A stretch of 64,000 bases of DNA from Kryptolebias marmoratus (GCF_001649575.2 NC_051431.1:3928225-3992224); one strand, 5' to 3'. Counted from the stretch's first letter, positions 37,211 to 49,700 are shown. Numbers and translations are program-made. The notes: a model not told the origin generated them from the letters alone.

Positions 37211-38485
37211 ATATACTCTAAATAAACCAGGGCATCTTAAATCATGTCAGATGATCTGCGAGTCTGCAAATCTCTGCTTACTGTGATGTGAAACCAGAGG
37301 TAAGAGTTTTCAAGAAAACAAACAAACAAACAAATCTAACACAAATCAAAAAACTATGACAAGGCTCTGGAACCTTGAATGAGCCTTAACACCCACCTAA
37401 CTGGGCTTTTCTTGTCAAAAAGAAAAACATAACAAAATTTGCTTGTTTTTATCCTGAGCAATACAAATAAGCAGCTGACTTCACCATGGCTGACTTGGAG
37501 TCAGTCATGGTGAAGGGTGGTGGGCCTACTTGGAGCCCCCTGTTTGGGAGTTTTCCTCAGTGGCTGACAGCAGGTAAATATTTATCAACTCATGAGGAAG
37601 AGTACAACAGTGAATGCACGTGTGCAACCTTTCTATGTAAATGTGTTTTTCTAGGCTGGAAGAAAGCAGGAAGTATAGTAAATTACAGTGAAATGAAAGC
37701 AGCACAGTGATCTAAAAGCTTTGTTTAGGCTGCATTTAATGGAAAAATACTTTAATTGTTAAAGATCTGCATTTCCAAAGATACAAATAAATGAATAAAT
37801 TCATAAAAGACAGCCTCATAATAACCCAGTGTTCAATATATTAAAGCAATAAAGGTGATAAAATGTCGGGCAGATGGTTTCAAGCATTATTAACAAGTAA
37901 TGTTAATAATTTCAGAGATTTTTTTGTAGGAGTAGTATAAATGCGCAAGACCAGTTTTACAAACACAAAAAGCAGAATTATCAAAAAGCCGTATATGAAG
38001 TGAGGATAGAGTTATCCTTTGGGAGGCAGAACTTGTGAAAATGCATGACTACAAAAGAAATATTAGCTCTTTACTATTTTTCCAGTCTAGCTGTAAAATA
38101 AAAAATGAAAATATCCAGCTGACAGCAGAGAGGGTAATGATGTGACGTAAAATGAAATTCTTTAAACTAGGTACATATCCAATTCCATTTAGTTGCTGTT
38201 ATCACAAGTTTGTTACATTTCTGCATCATGCTCCAGCACTCTTTAATCCCTTGTGACAAAGTCTGCAAATGTACTTTTTTTTGTCATATTTCTTCAAAAA
38301 AGCACAGAGACAGAATGAGAAGCACAAACTCGGTGTCTTATGTATTGATATTAGTTGGTGGTTTCATTTGTAAAAAAAAAAAAAAAAAAAAGAAAAAAAT
38401 ACATTCTCTCATACTGCAGCAGAGAGAGTAAGACACAAATCTTTATTTGTTTCTGTTTCTAAGGACTGCTGAGGCATATCGTTAT
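37211..38485. other. Intergenic DNA with simple repeats
   Basis: No gene is supported. A (CAAA)n tract lies at 37318-37335 and A20 with an interrupted A7 at 38372-38399. The small frame at 37486-37710 starts with a good-looking MADLES but shows no domain or intron boundary. Confidence 0.55.
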
Positions 38486-38488
38486 AAA

Positions 38489-38595
38489 CCAGTGGTTCCC
38501 CAAGTTGGGTTCAGGACCCCACTAAATCATTTGCACAAAAATCCCTTTTTATTGGCTACGGGGTTGAAATGTTGTGAGTCTGCATTGATCACGTA
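38489..38595 (+). repeat. hAT-type element fragment (CAGTGGTTCCCAA end)
   Basis: The phrase cagtggttccccaagttggg followed by ttcaggaccccac resembles the terminal inverted repeat and sub-terminal sequence of a hAT group whose members begin CAGTGGTTCCCAA. A matching inverted end was not found downstream, so the copy is truncated. Confidence 0.45.
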
Positions 38596-38924
38596 TGAGG
38601 AAAATACCCAGAATTGTATTCATCTATTTTTATTATACTTCTGATTTGTGGGCTAGCAGCGAAATAATTTCTCTGGTCTGACCAAAGCATGCTGATTTCC
38701 CTGTAGGCACAAATATTTTTTTTTCTAAACAACCTAATGAACTAATAGTTCATGTTTTAAAGTACCTACTATATATAGTAAATATGAGCAGATTTAGTAT
38801 ATCTGCACACACTTTTCTAACCTCAGTAAAATTTGGTGTCCATGCATAAAGTGCCTCTCAGTAATGATGCAGTCACAATTCAATCTTTTGACTGAATAAA
38901 AGTTAACCAATAAGTATTCGTCCT

Positions 38925-39415
38925 TGTCACAGTCCTGGATTCACTGTGCCGGACACGCAACATAAAGAGTCCAGACTAGATTACATCTTACAACTTTTTA
39001 TTGAACCCAAGTCCGGACACAAGAGTAAATCTGGAAGCCTGGGCAAAATGAATAAAAGAGTGGGAGAAAACTCAAACCAGCCAGCGGTAGGCCGTCAGTT
39101 TCAGACCGCTCCCCTCAACCTGCCTTGAGATCTTACCCTACAACCAAAAACCGGAAAATCGAACCGATACCTGAGACTCCCAGACTCAAAACGGTCTAAC
39201 AAGGTGGCCATCAGGTGCACATAACAATGTCTGTTTAAACAGGAGCGGAAGCGAGGGTCAGGTGCCGCCAACAATCAGGTATTCCTCCGGACTCCCTCCG
39301 CCCTCCTGGTAGGTGGAGCTAATCCCTCTTAAACCTCCTCCCAGCCACTCCACTGAAAGGAGAAGAACGATTAATCAGGCACTCATTTACAAAGGTAACA
39401 CAGGGACACGTAACA
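38925..39415 (-). mobile_element. Solo LTR of an LTR retrotransposon
   Basis: The 491-bp block starts TGTCACAG and ends CGTAACA, i.e. TG...CA ends. It is flanked by a perfect 5-bp target-site duplication, gtcct at 38920-38924 and at 39416-39420. On the minus strand an AATAAA polyadenylation signal lies at 38997-39002, about 70 bp before the LTR's end, which sets the orientation. No internal gag-pol, primer-binding site or second LTR occurs nearby, so recombination between two LTRs probably left this single one. A 5-bp duplication fits Ty3/gypsy-type elements, but the family is not proven. Duplications are perfect, so the insertion may be fairly young. Confidence 0.85.
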
Positions 39416-39420
39416 GTCCT

Positions 39421-40385
39421 AACCACTGAATAAAGCTGCACATTCATTAAACATGTGCTGAAAGTTTCATGGCGATATCTAAACAGACTGAAGAAATATG
39501 CCAATTTTTGTGACAGGTAGAAGATTTTTATTTGGTTTTCTGTAATTTCAAGGACAATAATTAATCCAGAATCTTGGATTTTAAACTGCTTTAATATATT
39601 TAAATTAAGATAAGCTAAAATGTTGTACATATTGCTTATTTTTCAAGCACTTTCAAAGGAAATTCTTTGTATTGAAATAGAAACCTTGTGAATATTTTAG
39701 TGGAATGATGACAAGTTTTAGCCGCTGTTGTTTTGTGGGTCAGTACGAGCAAACATTGTTCCACTTTTTGTGTTTTTTTACAAGCTGTGTTAAATTTGCA
39801 GGTCCACTCTCTTTCAGTCAGGCTGACCAACAAACTCATTTCTGGCTACGCAGAGATTTCGTCTGGTGATTGGTCTGTAATGGGCTGATCTTCCCTTTTT
39901 GAAAACATCTATGCATTAGTGGCCTACGGCAATGCTGTCCAGCCAGCAGCAACGTGCTTGCAAGCTGATGATGGAGTATTGCGAGGAGGAGTTTGATCGA
40001 GCGCTCTGAGAGGCGGATTCGACATACAGCTGATGGCTTAACTCACCTCAGGCATGAAAGCTATTGCTTCACTATTTAGCAACAACACTTTCCTTTGATC
40101 CCTCTTTTGGAAGGAAACATTTAGCATGTCATTGGCTCTGAAATGATGGCGATAACTCAATAACATCATCTGTTATATGGCATCATCCAGCCATAAGTGA
40201 GTTCTGATAACGATTCCTCTGTGCTGAGAGGGTGACCATAAAGTGTGGAGAATGACTTGGCAGCTAAAGACTATGTGCAGGTTTTTGCAGTGCCTCTTGG
40301 TTTTTATGTTTGAGAAAAAGGCCAATTACAAAAGTGGATTGTGCCAAGATTAGATACTCATATGAGTGCTGGGCATCAGTCAGGA
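39421..40385. promoter_or_regulatory. Gene-free block, candidate conserved element in its right part
   Basis: No gene is supported. From about 39850 to 40260 the sequence has even composition, no recognised repeat and no coherent frame. It contains homeodomain-type ATTA words and GATAA words (gcgataactc, gataacgatt). Whether it is conserved cannot be judged here. Confidence 0.25.
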
Positions 40386-40389
40386 GTCA

Positions 40390-41340
40390 TTATTGCCCAC
40401 TGCCTGTGTCTGTGTGTGAGTGCCTGTACTGTTAGCAAAATATCTCATGAATCACAGGAACATATTTTAATGAAACTTTCAGACAGTGATCATTGGATAG
40501 ACATCTTCGACGGATTAAGTTTGGGAAGCAATTTGATTCAAAATGGCAGCCACAGCAAAGCAATCGTAGCTAACACAAAAACGTCTGTAACTCAGTCATT
40601 TTTACAGATATCCAACTGAACTTTAGTGTGGTAGTAGCTGCAACTGATCCTGAACTTGTACTCTGAGTGCCAAATCACTGCACAAGATTTGTGTCTAAAA
40701 CTTTGCCATTACCTTAAAATATTCAAGTCTGTCTGTTAGCAAAATATCTCATAAACCACTGAATAAATTTAAATGACTCATTCAGCAAGTCATCATGAAC
40801 ATTTGTGACTGATTAACTTTCATATTCAACCCAGTTCAAGATGGCCACCACAGCCAACTGACTAAAGAAAACACAAAAAGGGCTATAACTCAGCCAATTT
40901 TAAAGCTACTGAGTTAAAACCTTCTGTGGTATTAGCTAAGCACCATTCTTTAAACATAATTTGAGTGCAACATATTGTCAAATTACACAATATCTTTGTC
41001 CAACACCTTGGCATTACCTGTTGGATTCAACACTGTTGGTTTGACAGCAAAACATTTTATGAACGACAGAAGAGATTTTAATGAAACTGTCAGAAAGTAA
41101 AAACTGTCGGTTCGTCTTTTGGAGTCAACTTGAATAAAGATGAGTAATTGAGCCCAGCCTATAAACAAAAAAGGCTATAGTTTTAAAGATATTGAGCTAA
41201 GATTTGGTATTTTCAAGATTTGACCATAGTGGTTGTAACTGTATTGTTTGTAAACGTAAGATGATCTCAGTCTAAAACTCTGGCATGAAAGATGGTGGGC
41301 GTCATACATTCCTTCAAGAAATGTTAGGCATTCATTTTTA
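40390..41340 (+). repeat. Dispersed repeat family R, three tandem units
   Basis: Three head-to-tail units start at about 40431, 40735 and 41043, marked by gttagcaaaatatctcatga, gttagcaaaatatctcataa and gacagcaaaacattttatga, with spacings of 304 and 308 bp. Each unit then has a taatgaaactttcag-like word (diverged in the second), an aagatggc-like word, an aacacaaaa-like word, a ttaaagctactgagtt-like word and a gtggta-like word. The last unit ends in cattccttcaagaaatgtta, the family's 3' end. Divergence between units is substantial, so the duplication is old. Confidence 0.75.
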
Positions 41341-41344
41341 CATT

Positions 41345-42180
41345 ACCAGTAGAATTTATGCAAATAAATAAATAAATGAATACAAAATAAGAACATAAAA
41401 AAACTTCTATTGTCTATTCTGACAATGTGGATGCAGTGTTTGGAGATGCAGAGAGGATGAATTTTTTTATCCACTAACAACAAATTCTGTCTGTATGGTA
41501 AGCAAAGAGATGTGCCCTGATGCGTTGTGTGTTTTGGTTCCACTATTCATCTCTTCACATACATCCTCAGCTCACTGCCAACACGACGCCTCAGCACTGT
41601 GACTGCTGCCGCTTTCGGCTCAGGAGCAGACACCAGTGATTTACAATCTAGCTGTATTTTGTCTCACTTGGGTGCACACCGCTAGCCACAGTGTTGCCCT
41701 GTCAGAAGCTGCCTCACCGTATTTGTAATTCTGCGTAAAGCCAGTACCTGTGAGTCAGGATCTCCAACTCATTCATCAGAGGGCACTCTAATCTGGTTGT
41801 GTCTCGCGTCTGCCTCTGCAACAAAGAGCAAGATGAGTGTGATGAGGCAGAACCAGCACAAAATATCTCCCATGTCTGGATAATCAGATAAAGTTTTACA
41901 ATTACCCTCTGGGAGGATGTGCTGTGATTTAAGCTATTTTAGGGCCTTTTTACAACCTTAAGAAAATCACTCATGGGTGAAAACATGATGTTTCTTGCAC
42001 CACTGATGAGTTAAAAGTGAAAAGTATCCCCTTTAATGCCTCTGAAATCAAATGGGTAAAAATATTGACATAAAAGTATAAGGTAGTTTGAATGTCTTAC
42101 TTTTAATGGCACAGGCAACTTTTAAAATTTATTTTTGCTTTATCTGTGTCTTTAAGGATAAGTGGAAACCTTCATAAAAT
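41345..42180. other. Spacer between inverted family R copies
   Basis: No gene is supported. The stretch about 41555-41830 is of balanced composition. The rest is AT-rich. The minus frame at 41343-41543 is a chance frame. Confidence 0.55.
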
Positions 42181-42562
42181 TAAATGCCTAGCATTCCTCA
42201 AAGGGATGCATAATGCCTGCTGCCTTTCATGCCTTGAAAAATTGTTCTACTCAATCTCATGCATTTAACAGATGTGGCTTTCAGCTACAACCACAACACA
42301 TTTTTAGCAAAATAGCTGTGAAATTGACTGAATTACAGCCATTTTTGTGTTTTCTGGATTCAGTTGGCTGTGACAGCCATCTTGAATTATGTTGGCTCCA
42401 AAACTTAATCAGCTGGACAGGTATATTTACTGATTTTTTTTCTGGATGTTTCATCAAAATCTGTCCAATGGTTCATGAGATATCTTGGTAACAGACATAC
42501 ACACAAATTCATCCACACACATGAACATATTTGTCTGCCTTCGTCTTTTGGCGGTGGGTAAA
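42181..42562 (-). repeat. Dispersed repeat family R, complete-looking inverted copy
   Basis: On the minus strand it runs from a ttacccaccgccaaaagacg start, through gtctgttaccaagatatctc, atgaaccattggacagattt, ttaatt-type words, caagatggctgtcacagcca, gaaaacacaaaaatggc and a diverged ttgtggttgtagc, to ggaatgctaggcattta. It is the best single template for the family at about 380 bp. Confidence 0.75.
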
Positions 42563-42564
42563 AT

Positions 42565-43180
42565 TAATATATAAAAGAAGTTCTGCCAGAATTGCAGGCC
42601 TGGCCAAATTGTCTTTGAGAGTAAGTTTCAGACAGAACAAGCAGAAAAGCTGACGTTATAAAGCCCGGAGCAATCACTGCAGGCAGCAGTGCTGGATTTC
42701 ACTTTTTACGTTTGATTTGTTGTTTTGTGTGCAGAGTTTATGACATGCAGTCAAACCTTCACAAACAGAGGTTTGAATCATGATTGAGAGTAACCCTCCT
42801 GTAGATTTCTATACAATCGTATCTGCTCTTGTGTGCAGTTACACAGCGTTGCCTCATTTTGCGCATTGCCTTCCACAAGTTTAAACCTTCACATGCAGTT
42901 TGATTAAAGAAGATAAGTTTATTTCTGCAAACAACACAAACACTTAGCTTCTTTAAGTCTGAAACTGCCACTGGTTTTACACCTGCAAAATATTAGCTAA
43001 AATATTATCTTATAATCTGTTGAGCCAGATAAACATCAAGGCACTAAATCAATAGTGTAATTGGTTTCTGAATAATTGAAATTAATATTATATTTGCAGT
43101 TTCTTCCTACCAAAGCAAACATTTTTCTCAGATCACGAAGGTGCCACCGTCTTTAATAAGCTACACTGCATCCTCTGAAT
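42565..43180. other. Intergenic DNA, no gene seen
   Basis: No gene or recognised repeat. The minus frame 42759-42971 has no domain. Confidence 0.6.
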
Positions 43181-43184
43181 GTAG

Positions 43185-43475
43185 CATAGTTCATGAGATA
43201 TTTTGCAAACAGACAAACAGCTGACACCAGTAGTTAGTGACAGTTAAAACAAAGATATTGGGCAATGTTTAGTGCTCATAGTATGCATTGAGAATGACTG
43301 CAGCTACTACCTCACCAAGTTGTAGCCAAAGGTCTGTAAAACTGAGTTAGAGACATTTTTGGATTGGACAATTCTGATTATTTAAAAAATTATTAAATGG
43401 TGGTTCCAGAGAAATCTTGCTAACATACAAACAAAACCACAGGTAGAACCATTATCACCTCTGGAGGTGGGCAGT
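43185..43475 (-). repeat. Dispersed repeat family R, diverged copy
   Basis: Landmarks are gttcatgagatattttgcaa, then gcattgagaatgactgcagc with tactacctcacc (the 'gtggtagtagctg' core inverted), and the end attatcacctctggaggtgg, the usual TTACC-type end. The order suggests parts of two overlapping copies or one rearranged copy. Confidence 0.55.
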
Positions 43476-43479
43476 AAGT

Positions 43480-44120
43480 GCTGGCCATAAACCAGGGCGA
43501 ACAGAAGCACAGGAGAAACAGAGAAAAAGATGAGGCTCTAGCAAGGATGAACTCATGCAGGGCAAGTCTGATGATTAAAACCTGAATTTGATGCTCACAA
43601 ATGAAGCAAAACAAACAAACAAAACCAAGCTAAGCTGAAACAAAAGGAAACATATTAAAGAAACAAAATAAAGTCATTCAATCAAAAAATTCAGTGCACC
43701 AAAATCCACAGACCATGACAGAAAGTAGCTCTAATATTTGTGTTTTCATTTTCTTCTGCCATCTCTTCACATCTGGCAAAACTTCTATGTTGATTTTTGT
43801 ATGTTCAATATAAAAACATTAAAAAGTCAGCCTCGTGCAACACAACGCTGCGCAGCATAAATCATGTCACAATAATGTACTGCAGATTAGATTACCCTAA
43901 ATTTAATGTGCCACGGGCATTTAGACTGCAAATCTAATCTTTTGTGCCAATCGAAACTAAAGTGAAGCCACGCTGTGTGCACATGCCATGAAGTACATCA
44001 GACAGAAAAACAAAACGATATTTCAAAAACAAGAGACACGTGTCTGAAAAACAAGACAAAATAAAGTAGACTAACTGAACGTGTCTTTATTGAAAGGTTT
44101 ATAATATAAAAGTTTGCATA
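43480..44120. other. Intergenic DNA, no gene seen
   Basis: A (CAAA)n-rich stretch lies at about 43605-43640. No gene or further repeat was recognised. Confidence 0.55.
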
Positions 44121-44124
44121 TTTT

Positions 44125-44542
44125 ATGATGATATGTTTTTGTACTATGGGTCAGTGTTTACCCACACACAGTGTCTGTTTTGCATTACAAATTATGCTGC
44201 TACTGTCCATACATACTGCAAAACTAACTCTGTATACAATGTCCTTTTGTACTAAAAAATCAGCTGCTACTGTCCAAATACTGGTCTATAAATACTGGTC
44301 TATAATTCTGTGTAAAGTGTCTTTTTGGACTAAAAATCTGGCTGCTACTGTCCAAAATAATGTAAAACTGTAAATTTCTATTATTCTGTCCACCCTATTT
44401 TTGTATTATATTGTAGTTTATTAAAAAAATTCTCGGACTGTCAGTAAATAGAGGAACTGCAAAGTAAGAATTTCATTGCACAGTGTAACTGCTTGTATGC
44501 TGGGCATATGACAATAAACTCTTGAATCTTGAATCTTGAATC
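44125..44542 (+). mobile_element. LINE-type (L2/CR1-like) 3' end with TTGAATC tail
   Basis: The right part, aatttcattgcacagtgtaa, then gggcatatgacaataaactc and three tandem ttgaatc units at 44521-44542, has the form of the 3' end of CR1/L2-type elements, which finish in short tandem repeats instead of poly-A. Upstream there are three diverged direct repeats starting gctgctactgtcc at 44196, 44263 and 44341. No reverse transcriptase sequence remains, so it is a strongly 5'-truncated copy. Confidence 0.6.
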
Positions 44543-44544
44543 AG

Positions 44545-46440
44545 TGGCTTTCTGTGGAAAAGAAATGTGCAGTGGAAGAAAACTATTTTTATTCTTGAAA
44601 CCTATAAGGAACCACAGCTAGCTGTGACGCACAAAAAACCTGAGCTGAGATTGGAAACGTGTAGAAATCTAAAAAACCCTGCAGCACATACAGCAAGGGT
44701 CCAGCTAATATATGAAAACTTTCTTTTAATTGTTTTAATTCTTAAATTTACCTGAAAAGCTGATCAAATGCATAAACTACAAAGACTCCAGCTGAGATTT
44801 TAAATCATTTGTGCAAAGAAGCAAAACTTAAAGAACAAAGGAACACAACAAAAAGGCAACCACAAATCACTTCTCCACTGAATGAGCAAAAAAAGCACTT
44901 TGAAAAAAATATGTAAATGCACGTAAATGACAAGAGCAACAAATTAGCATGAATTTTCTTTTTTTTCCTTGTAAATCAGTTGTCAATTCCACACAGGTTG
45001 TAGTAATCTGTTAAAAACACATTTTTACAATACAGTCAAACAGAAGCTCTCTGTAAAACTAACAGCCCTCCTTTGCGACTGAAAAGCAGCTATGTGGATG
45101 TTACTGTGTGGCAGATAATAAGAAAGTGTCATGTTTGGATATTAATCTTGCTTACTGTTGTTTATATTAAAGCATCTGTCAACAGTGTAAACAGATGTTG
45201 TCTTCACAGTTAAGGAATTCATAGGATGGATGCAGAAAGCACAAAGACAAATTGTTTTTTTTTTAGTTAGTCTTTGAAATGCTGCTGGGTCAACTGCTGC
45301 ATAAAACAAGTATCAAGGAATAAAAGCTTCATCTAGTCTGTAAATCTTCAGAGGGTTGCATCGTGAGTATGAAAAAAAAAACCCTCTCCAGACTTTCTTG
45401 GGAGCCTAAAATGCTGATGAGTAGTTTTCACTTTTATGCTAACAAATGGCTTGGCATATTAAGGTGAACACCTCCTTCCTAAAAAGCTATTTACTGTATG
45501 CTGATGTGAAAGAATCCCAAAAGTAAAATAAATGCATTCCCTGTCTCTCATGATAGCAACACAGTAGTGTTAATGAACAGAGCATCTGGTCCCTTTTTTG
45601 TCTCCTCCCGGTAGAAATGACAGCAGGTCTTGTTAAAGTGAAAATGTGTTTTATTAACTTTACTACTGTGGATATTTTTAATGCTTAACAGGATATCTCA
45701 GGGCTTATTTAAAGCAGGTTATTTGCCAGGTGACACTGGTATGTTTTATTTGCTCCGGTGTTTATTTTCTGCTAACATACAGTATGTGTTGCTACTGGTG
45801 CTTTTTCATAGGAATGCACATTTTTCTTCTTAAAATAGACATTTCTCTGCTGTTTTGATAAAAAACCTTACAGAGATAAACAGTAATACCTGTATAAACA
45901 ATGGACACAGTCCCCCAATCTCATTAGTGAGGATAAAACTGAAGTGCCTTCAAATAAAATACAAGTCAGCGTTGACTTCGAAACATCTTTGGCACGAAAA
46001 GATTCAAGTTCAAAAAGAGTCAACATCTTTCTGATACCTGAAGTCATTACAATTTTACTACAAGCCATCATACAATCCTTCTTTAAAGATTTTTGTTTGG
46101 GGGCATGAATAGCTCCATTGACAGACAGGTTGACAAGCAGGAGCTTTAACTTATCAGTGAATCCAGTCGGCTGTTAAATGATTGGATTCATGACCATTAA
46201 AAAAACTGCACCATAGGGTGCTCTACTTAAAGAAAACCACACTTTTTCCTCCAGTCAAGCCCTCGAGGGCAATATTAGAAGAATATTCTTTTTCAATAAG
46301 AGAACACCATTGTGAGAAGTGTCTGCTTTAGGGAGGATGGTTTCTGGAAAAAAAAAAGGTACTGAGAGACCATATGTAGAGTCCTTGCCATGAACCATAT
46401 TTTGAGAGTATGTGTTGGTATCAATATGTGTTTCAGCCCA
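44545..46440. other. Intergenic DNA, no gene seen
   Basis: No supported gene or repeat. Short A- and T-runs are present (for example T9 near 45254-45263 and A10 near 45371-45380). Confidence 0.6.
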
Positions 46441-46444
46441 GTTG

Positions 46445-46780
46445 ATACATACCTGGTACCTATCTGGTACTTAACAGGTATGTACCGGGGTAACTATAAG
46501 GGCCTGATCAATGGATGAGTGGTTTACGTGCACCCCGGTTTTCTAAAGTGGAGGTGCAAACTTGTGTTTTTTCTTCACCATTTTATGATTAACAAACATG
46601 TTATCAATCCCAACAATAAGACAGACATAGGTATTATTTATTGATTCCTATTCTACTTTCTCAGTTACAAACAGAAAAATTGATGTTACCAATAATCATA
46701 TAAGCACCAGGTACATTCTAAGTACTATGTATGTACCAGATAAGTATTATGTGCGTACTTGGTAAGCACCAGGTACCAGG
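46445..46780. repeat. Element built from TACCTGGTA-type motif arrays
   Basis: The left array (46445-46492) reads atacatacctggtacctatc, tggtacttaacaggtatgta and ccggggtaac. The right array (46704-46780) reads gcaccaggtacatt, agtactatgtatgtacc, agataagtattatg, cgtacttggtaagcacc and aggtaccagg. Reverse-complementing the right array gives cctggtacctggtgcttacc, similar to the left array, so the arrays act like degenerate inverted ends around a roughly 200-bp AT-rich centre. A related small array lies at 20453-20548. I recall similar repeats in fish but cannot name a family. Confidence 0.55.
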
Positions 46781-46784
46781 CTGT

Positions 46785-49700
46785 ATTTTTTTTTGCTATA
46801 GGTTCTCTGTTTGGCCCTTTTATGACAGTTATATCAAAGTTATTTCTGACTTACAAGTAAACCTGGTTAACTTTAACAATAAGCCAACAACCATGTTTGT
46901 TTAGTTATTAAATGTCTGTGTACATCTGAATATTCCTGAAAATCATTCAAAGAGCTGTAAAAACCTCATTAAACAGCACAGTTAATCATCAAGAAGTATG
47001 GCACTCAGTTTGTGCCTTATGTTAAACTCCAAATCCACAGTAAAATACAAATGGCATGTTGCTGTGCAGACAAATCAATTTATTCCCATAAAAAATAAAT
47101 GAACACACAGATGCAGACAAATCATCCATACATTCAGGGAAAAATGCAAGTGATGTCTTTATTATCTCTTTATTATACAACACAAATCTATCAGCTGTTT
47201 GTCTGATGCAATACAAGATTATCTGTTTTTTATGACTACTGATAGGAAACCAATGCAGTCATGCAACTATCCATGTATGAAATTAAACTGTACTCTTTAG
47301 GATCTTTTCAACCCTGGGGTATGTATGTTATATGACTTTTTTATTTGCTGTGGGGTTTTCCTGCACAGTAATATTCTTACTGTCGTGGTTCTAACAAACT
47401 CAGGTTTGCTGGCTTTCCCTTAATATCTACAGCAAGTGGCGGTCTGTCAAAACACCCAAGCTGATCAAACAAAAAGACATGAAAACATAGATTTGCAGGT
47501 TGTGGTAGAGGAAACATGGGAATGAAAATAAGTACTGTACCTGTGATAAATTGTAAATGAAATTGAGTTCCTCAAATTTCCATGTTCAATATGTTCTCGT
47601 CAGTGTTTGCTCAGGAAATAGAGCCCTAACAGATTAACCTAGATTCAATTTCTCATTCTCATCCATGAAGCATAGTCCAGATGTTTATTAGATCAATTAA
47701 TATGGTGGTTGTGGCTTTTTGGAGTAAGATTTCTCTGAGTTTTATTCATTTTTCTTTAATCGCAGGGCTGTCGAGCTGCAGCAAAACAGCCACTGAAGTC
47801 TGAAATCTTTTTGAACAAACTAAATGAAAGTTGTTTCTTTGTTTCCTCTTCTTTCCTCTTTGTTTTTGCAGCGCGTAGGCAGCTCTACTCCAGCTCTACC
47901 TGAGAAGAGGTTACTGTATATAATTGCTTGACTACAGGCAAGTGCTCTTGATACCTCCCCGGGATGCACACACTTCAGTGTGTATGCTACCTTTTCCATC
48001 ACACATAACACTGTCACTTTTCTTCTAGGAACTGGAAAAAAGTTTTTCTGCCTGGTATTGTTACATATAGCCACACAAATCAGAGATCCAATTAAAATAA
48101 AAAATAAATAAATAAAAAAACTTTAATAAATAAAGCTACAGAGAGTTTTTTTAAATACTTTGCAATGAAAACTTTTTCCTGTTTGCTTTATCTGTTTCTA
48201 TTTGCATGACTTTAATGACTAAAAATGTTGATATAACGAATAATAAATAACTATTATTTCCTTTTAAACATAAAAAATGGTCTACATCTTTTTTTAATTT
48301 AACAAGTATTAAGGTGGAGTTCTGAGTATCTTAGAATAAAAAAAATCGCTCTCAAGGATGACAGTACAAACAAATAGTTCAACAAGACAGTGATGTGCTT
48401 TTTTTTTCTTTGTTTGGCTACTGAACAGACATTGTTTTCTTTCTTTCCAGCTTTTTTGTCCATGGATGTTTTATTTCCCTACATCAATATCACTCAGGGA
48501 CAAAACAGTGCCCGATAAAAAAATAGCCCTCTTGTGAGATGTTGAAGCGTAACCTGTTCATTACCCTTCTTATCTATTTGCTTGTGTCAAATACACAAAG
48601 ATTTTAGGCGAAAAAGATGGAAGAAATTAAGCTGGACAAGTGTATTTTATCAGACAGTAATAGCAATCACTGTGAGTGGTCAGAGGTAGGAGGGATCCCT
48701 ATGGGTATCAAGACTGCTTTTTCTCTTGCTTTCTCGTGAAGCTTTTAATCAGAGAAATGGGTCCCAACTGTAGATCAGCGCCTCCGAAACATGAAAGCAA
48801 CAGCCAGGGACACACCTGAAGCAATTTCACAGAAAAACTTAATTAGCACAATACTTTAAGTCATACAATGCTACTGGTATTAAACTTTTAGATTAAAGAA
48901 TCTGGGTGTTTCTGCAGATCTAGCAGCTTGTATTTTTTTCCTAGCTCTTTCTTGATCCCGTTCAGACATTCAAATTTGCCTCAACAACACAACTCTGAAA
49001 ATAAGAGCTGACACAGGTGAGAATGAAATAGGTAGAAATTATAAAAACACCTAAGCATGCACTTTCATCATGGAGACACTGCTTTTATCTCAGGTAAGAA
49101 GATGTTTATGCTAGCTGTGCCTAAAACCACATTTTTATCTCATTAACTCAGATGGAAATTTTTGAAAGTGAAATCTCGGGAAAAGGGCTTGAACAGAAAG
49201 ACGACAAAACACAGCACATCAAAAGAAGGGAAATGACAACTTATTTGAGGAATCATCCAGGTAACAGCTTGCCACTGCAGTCGGTATCTGAGAAAATGTG
49301 ATTTGCATACAAAACACTCACTTTCAGAGTTGGGTCATAACCACTCGAGGAGTGGGGAGACTTCACATCTGTAGCTCGTAGATATCGAGGGAAATTCATC
49401 TTAGTGACAGTTGACAACAGCCCCGAATAAAATCTTTTGATTTATATAATATTTTGATTGATTTCCAGTCCTACATCTAAAATAAATGGACCGAATGGAG
49501 TCCAGAGTTACAGGTGACAGTCTCTTGCATCAGACTGAACCTGCAGTGACAGTTGAGGTTTTTATGGCATGTATCATTCTAATAATAAATTTTGATTCTT
49601 TGTTTTTGCCAGCCCCTGCACCATCTTTCATGCTAGCAACAGAGGATCCTAGACCTTAATCTTTCTCCCACATTTATCTTTCCTTTTAAACAGGAATCAC

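Noticed and set aside
40390..41340. CRISPR-like array
   Set aside because: Repeats are about 305 bp, diverged, without short spacers, and the DNA is eukaryotic.
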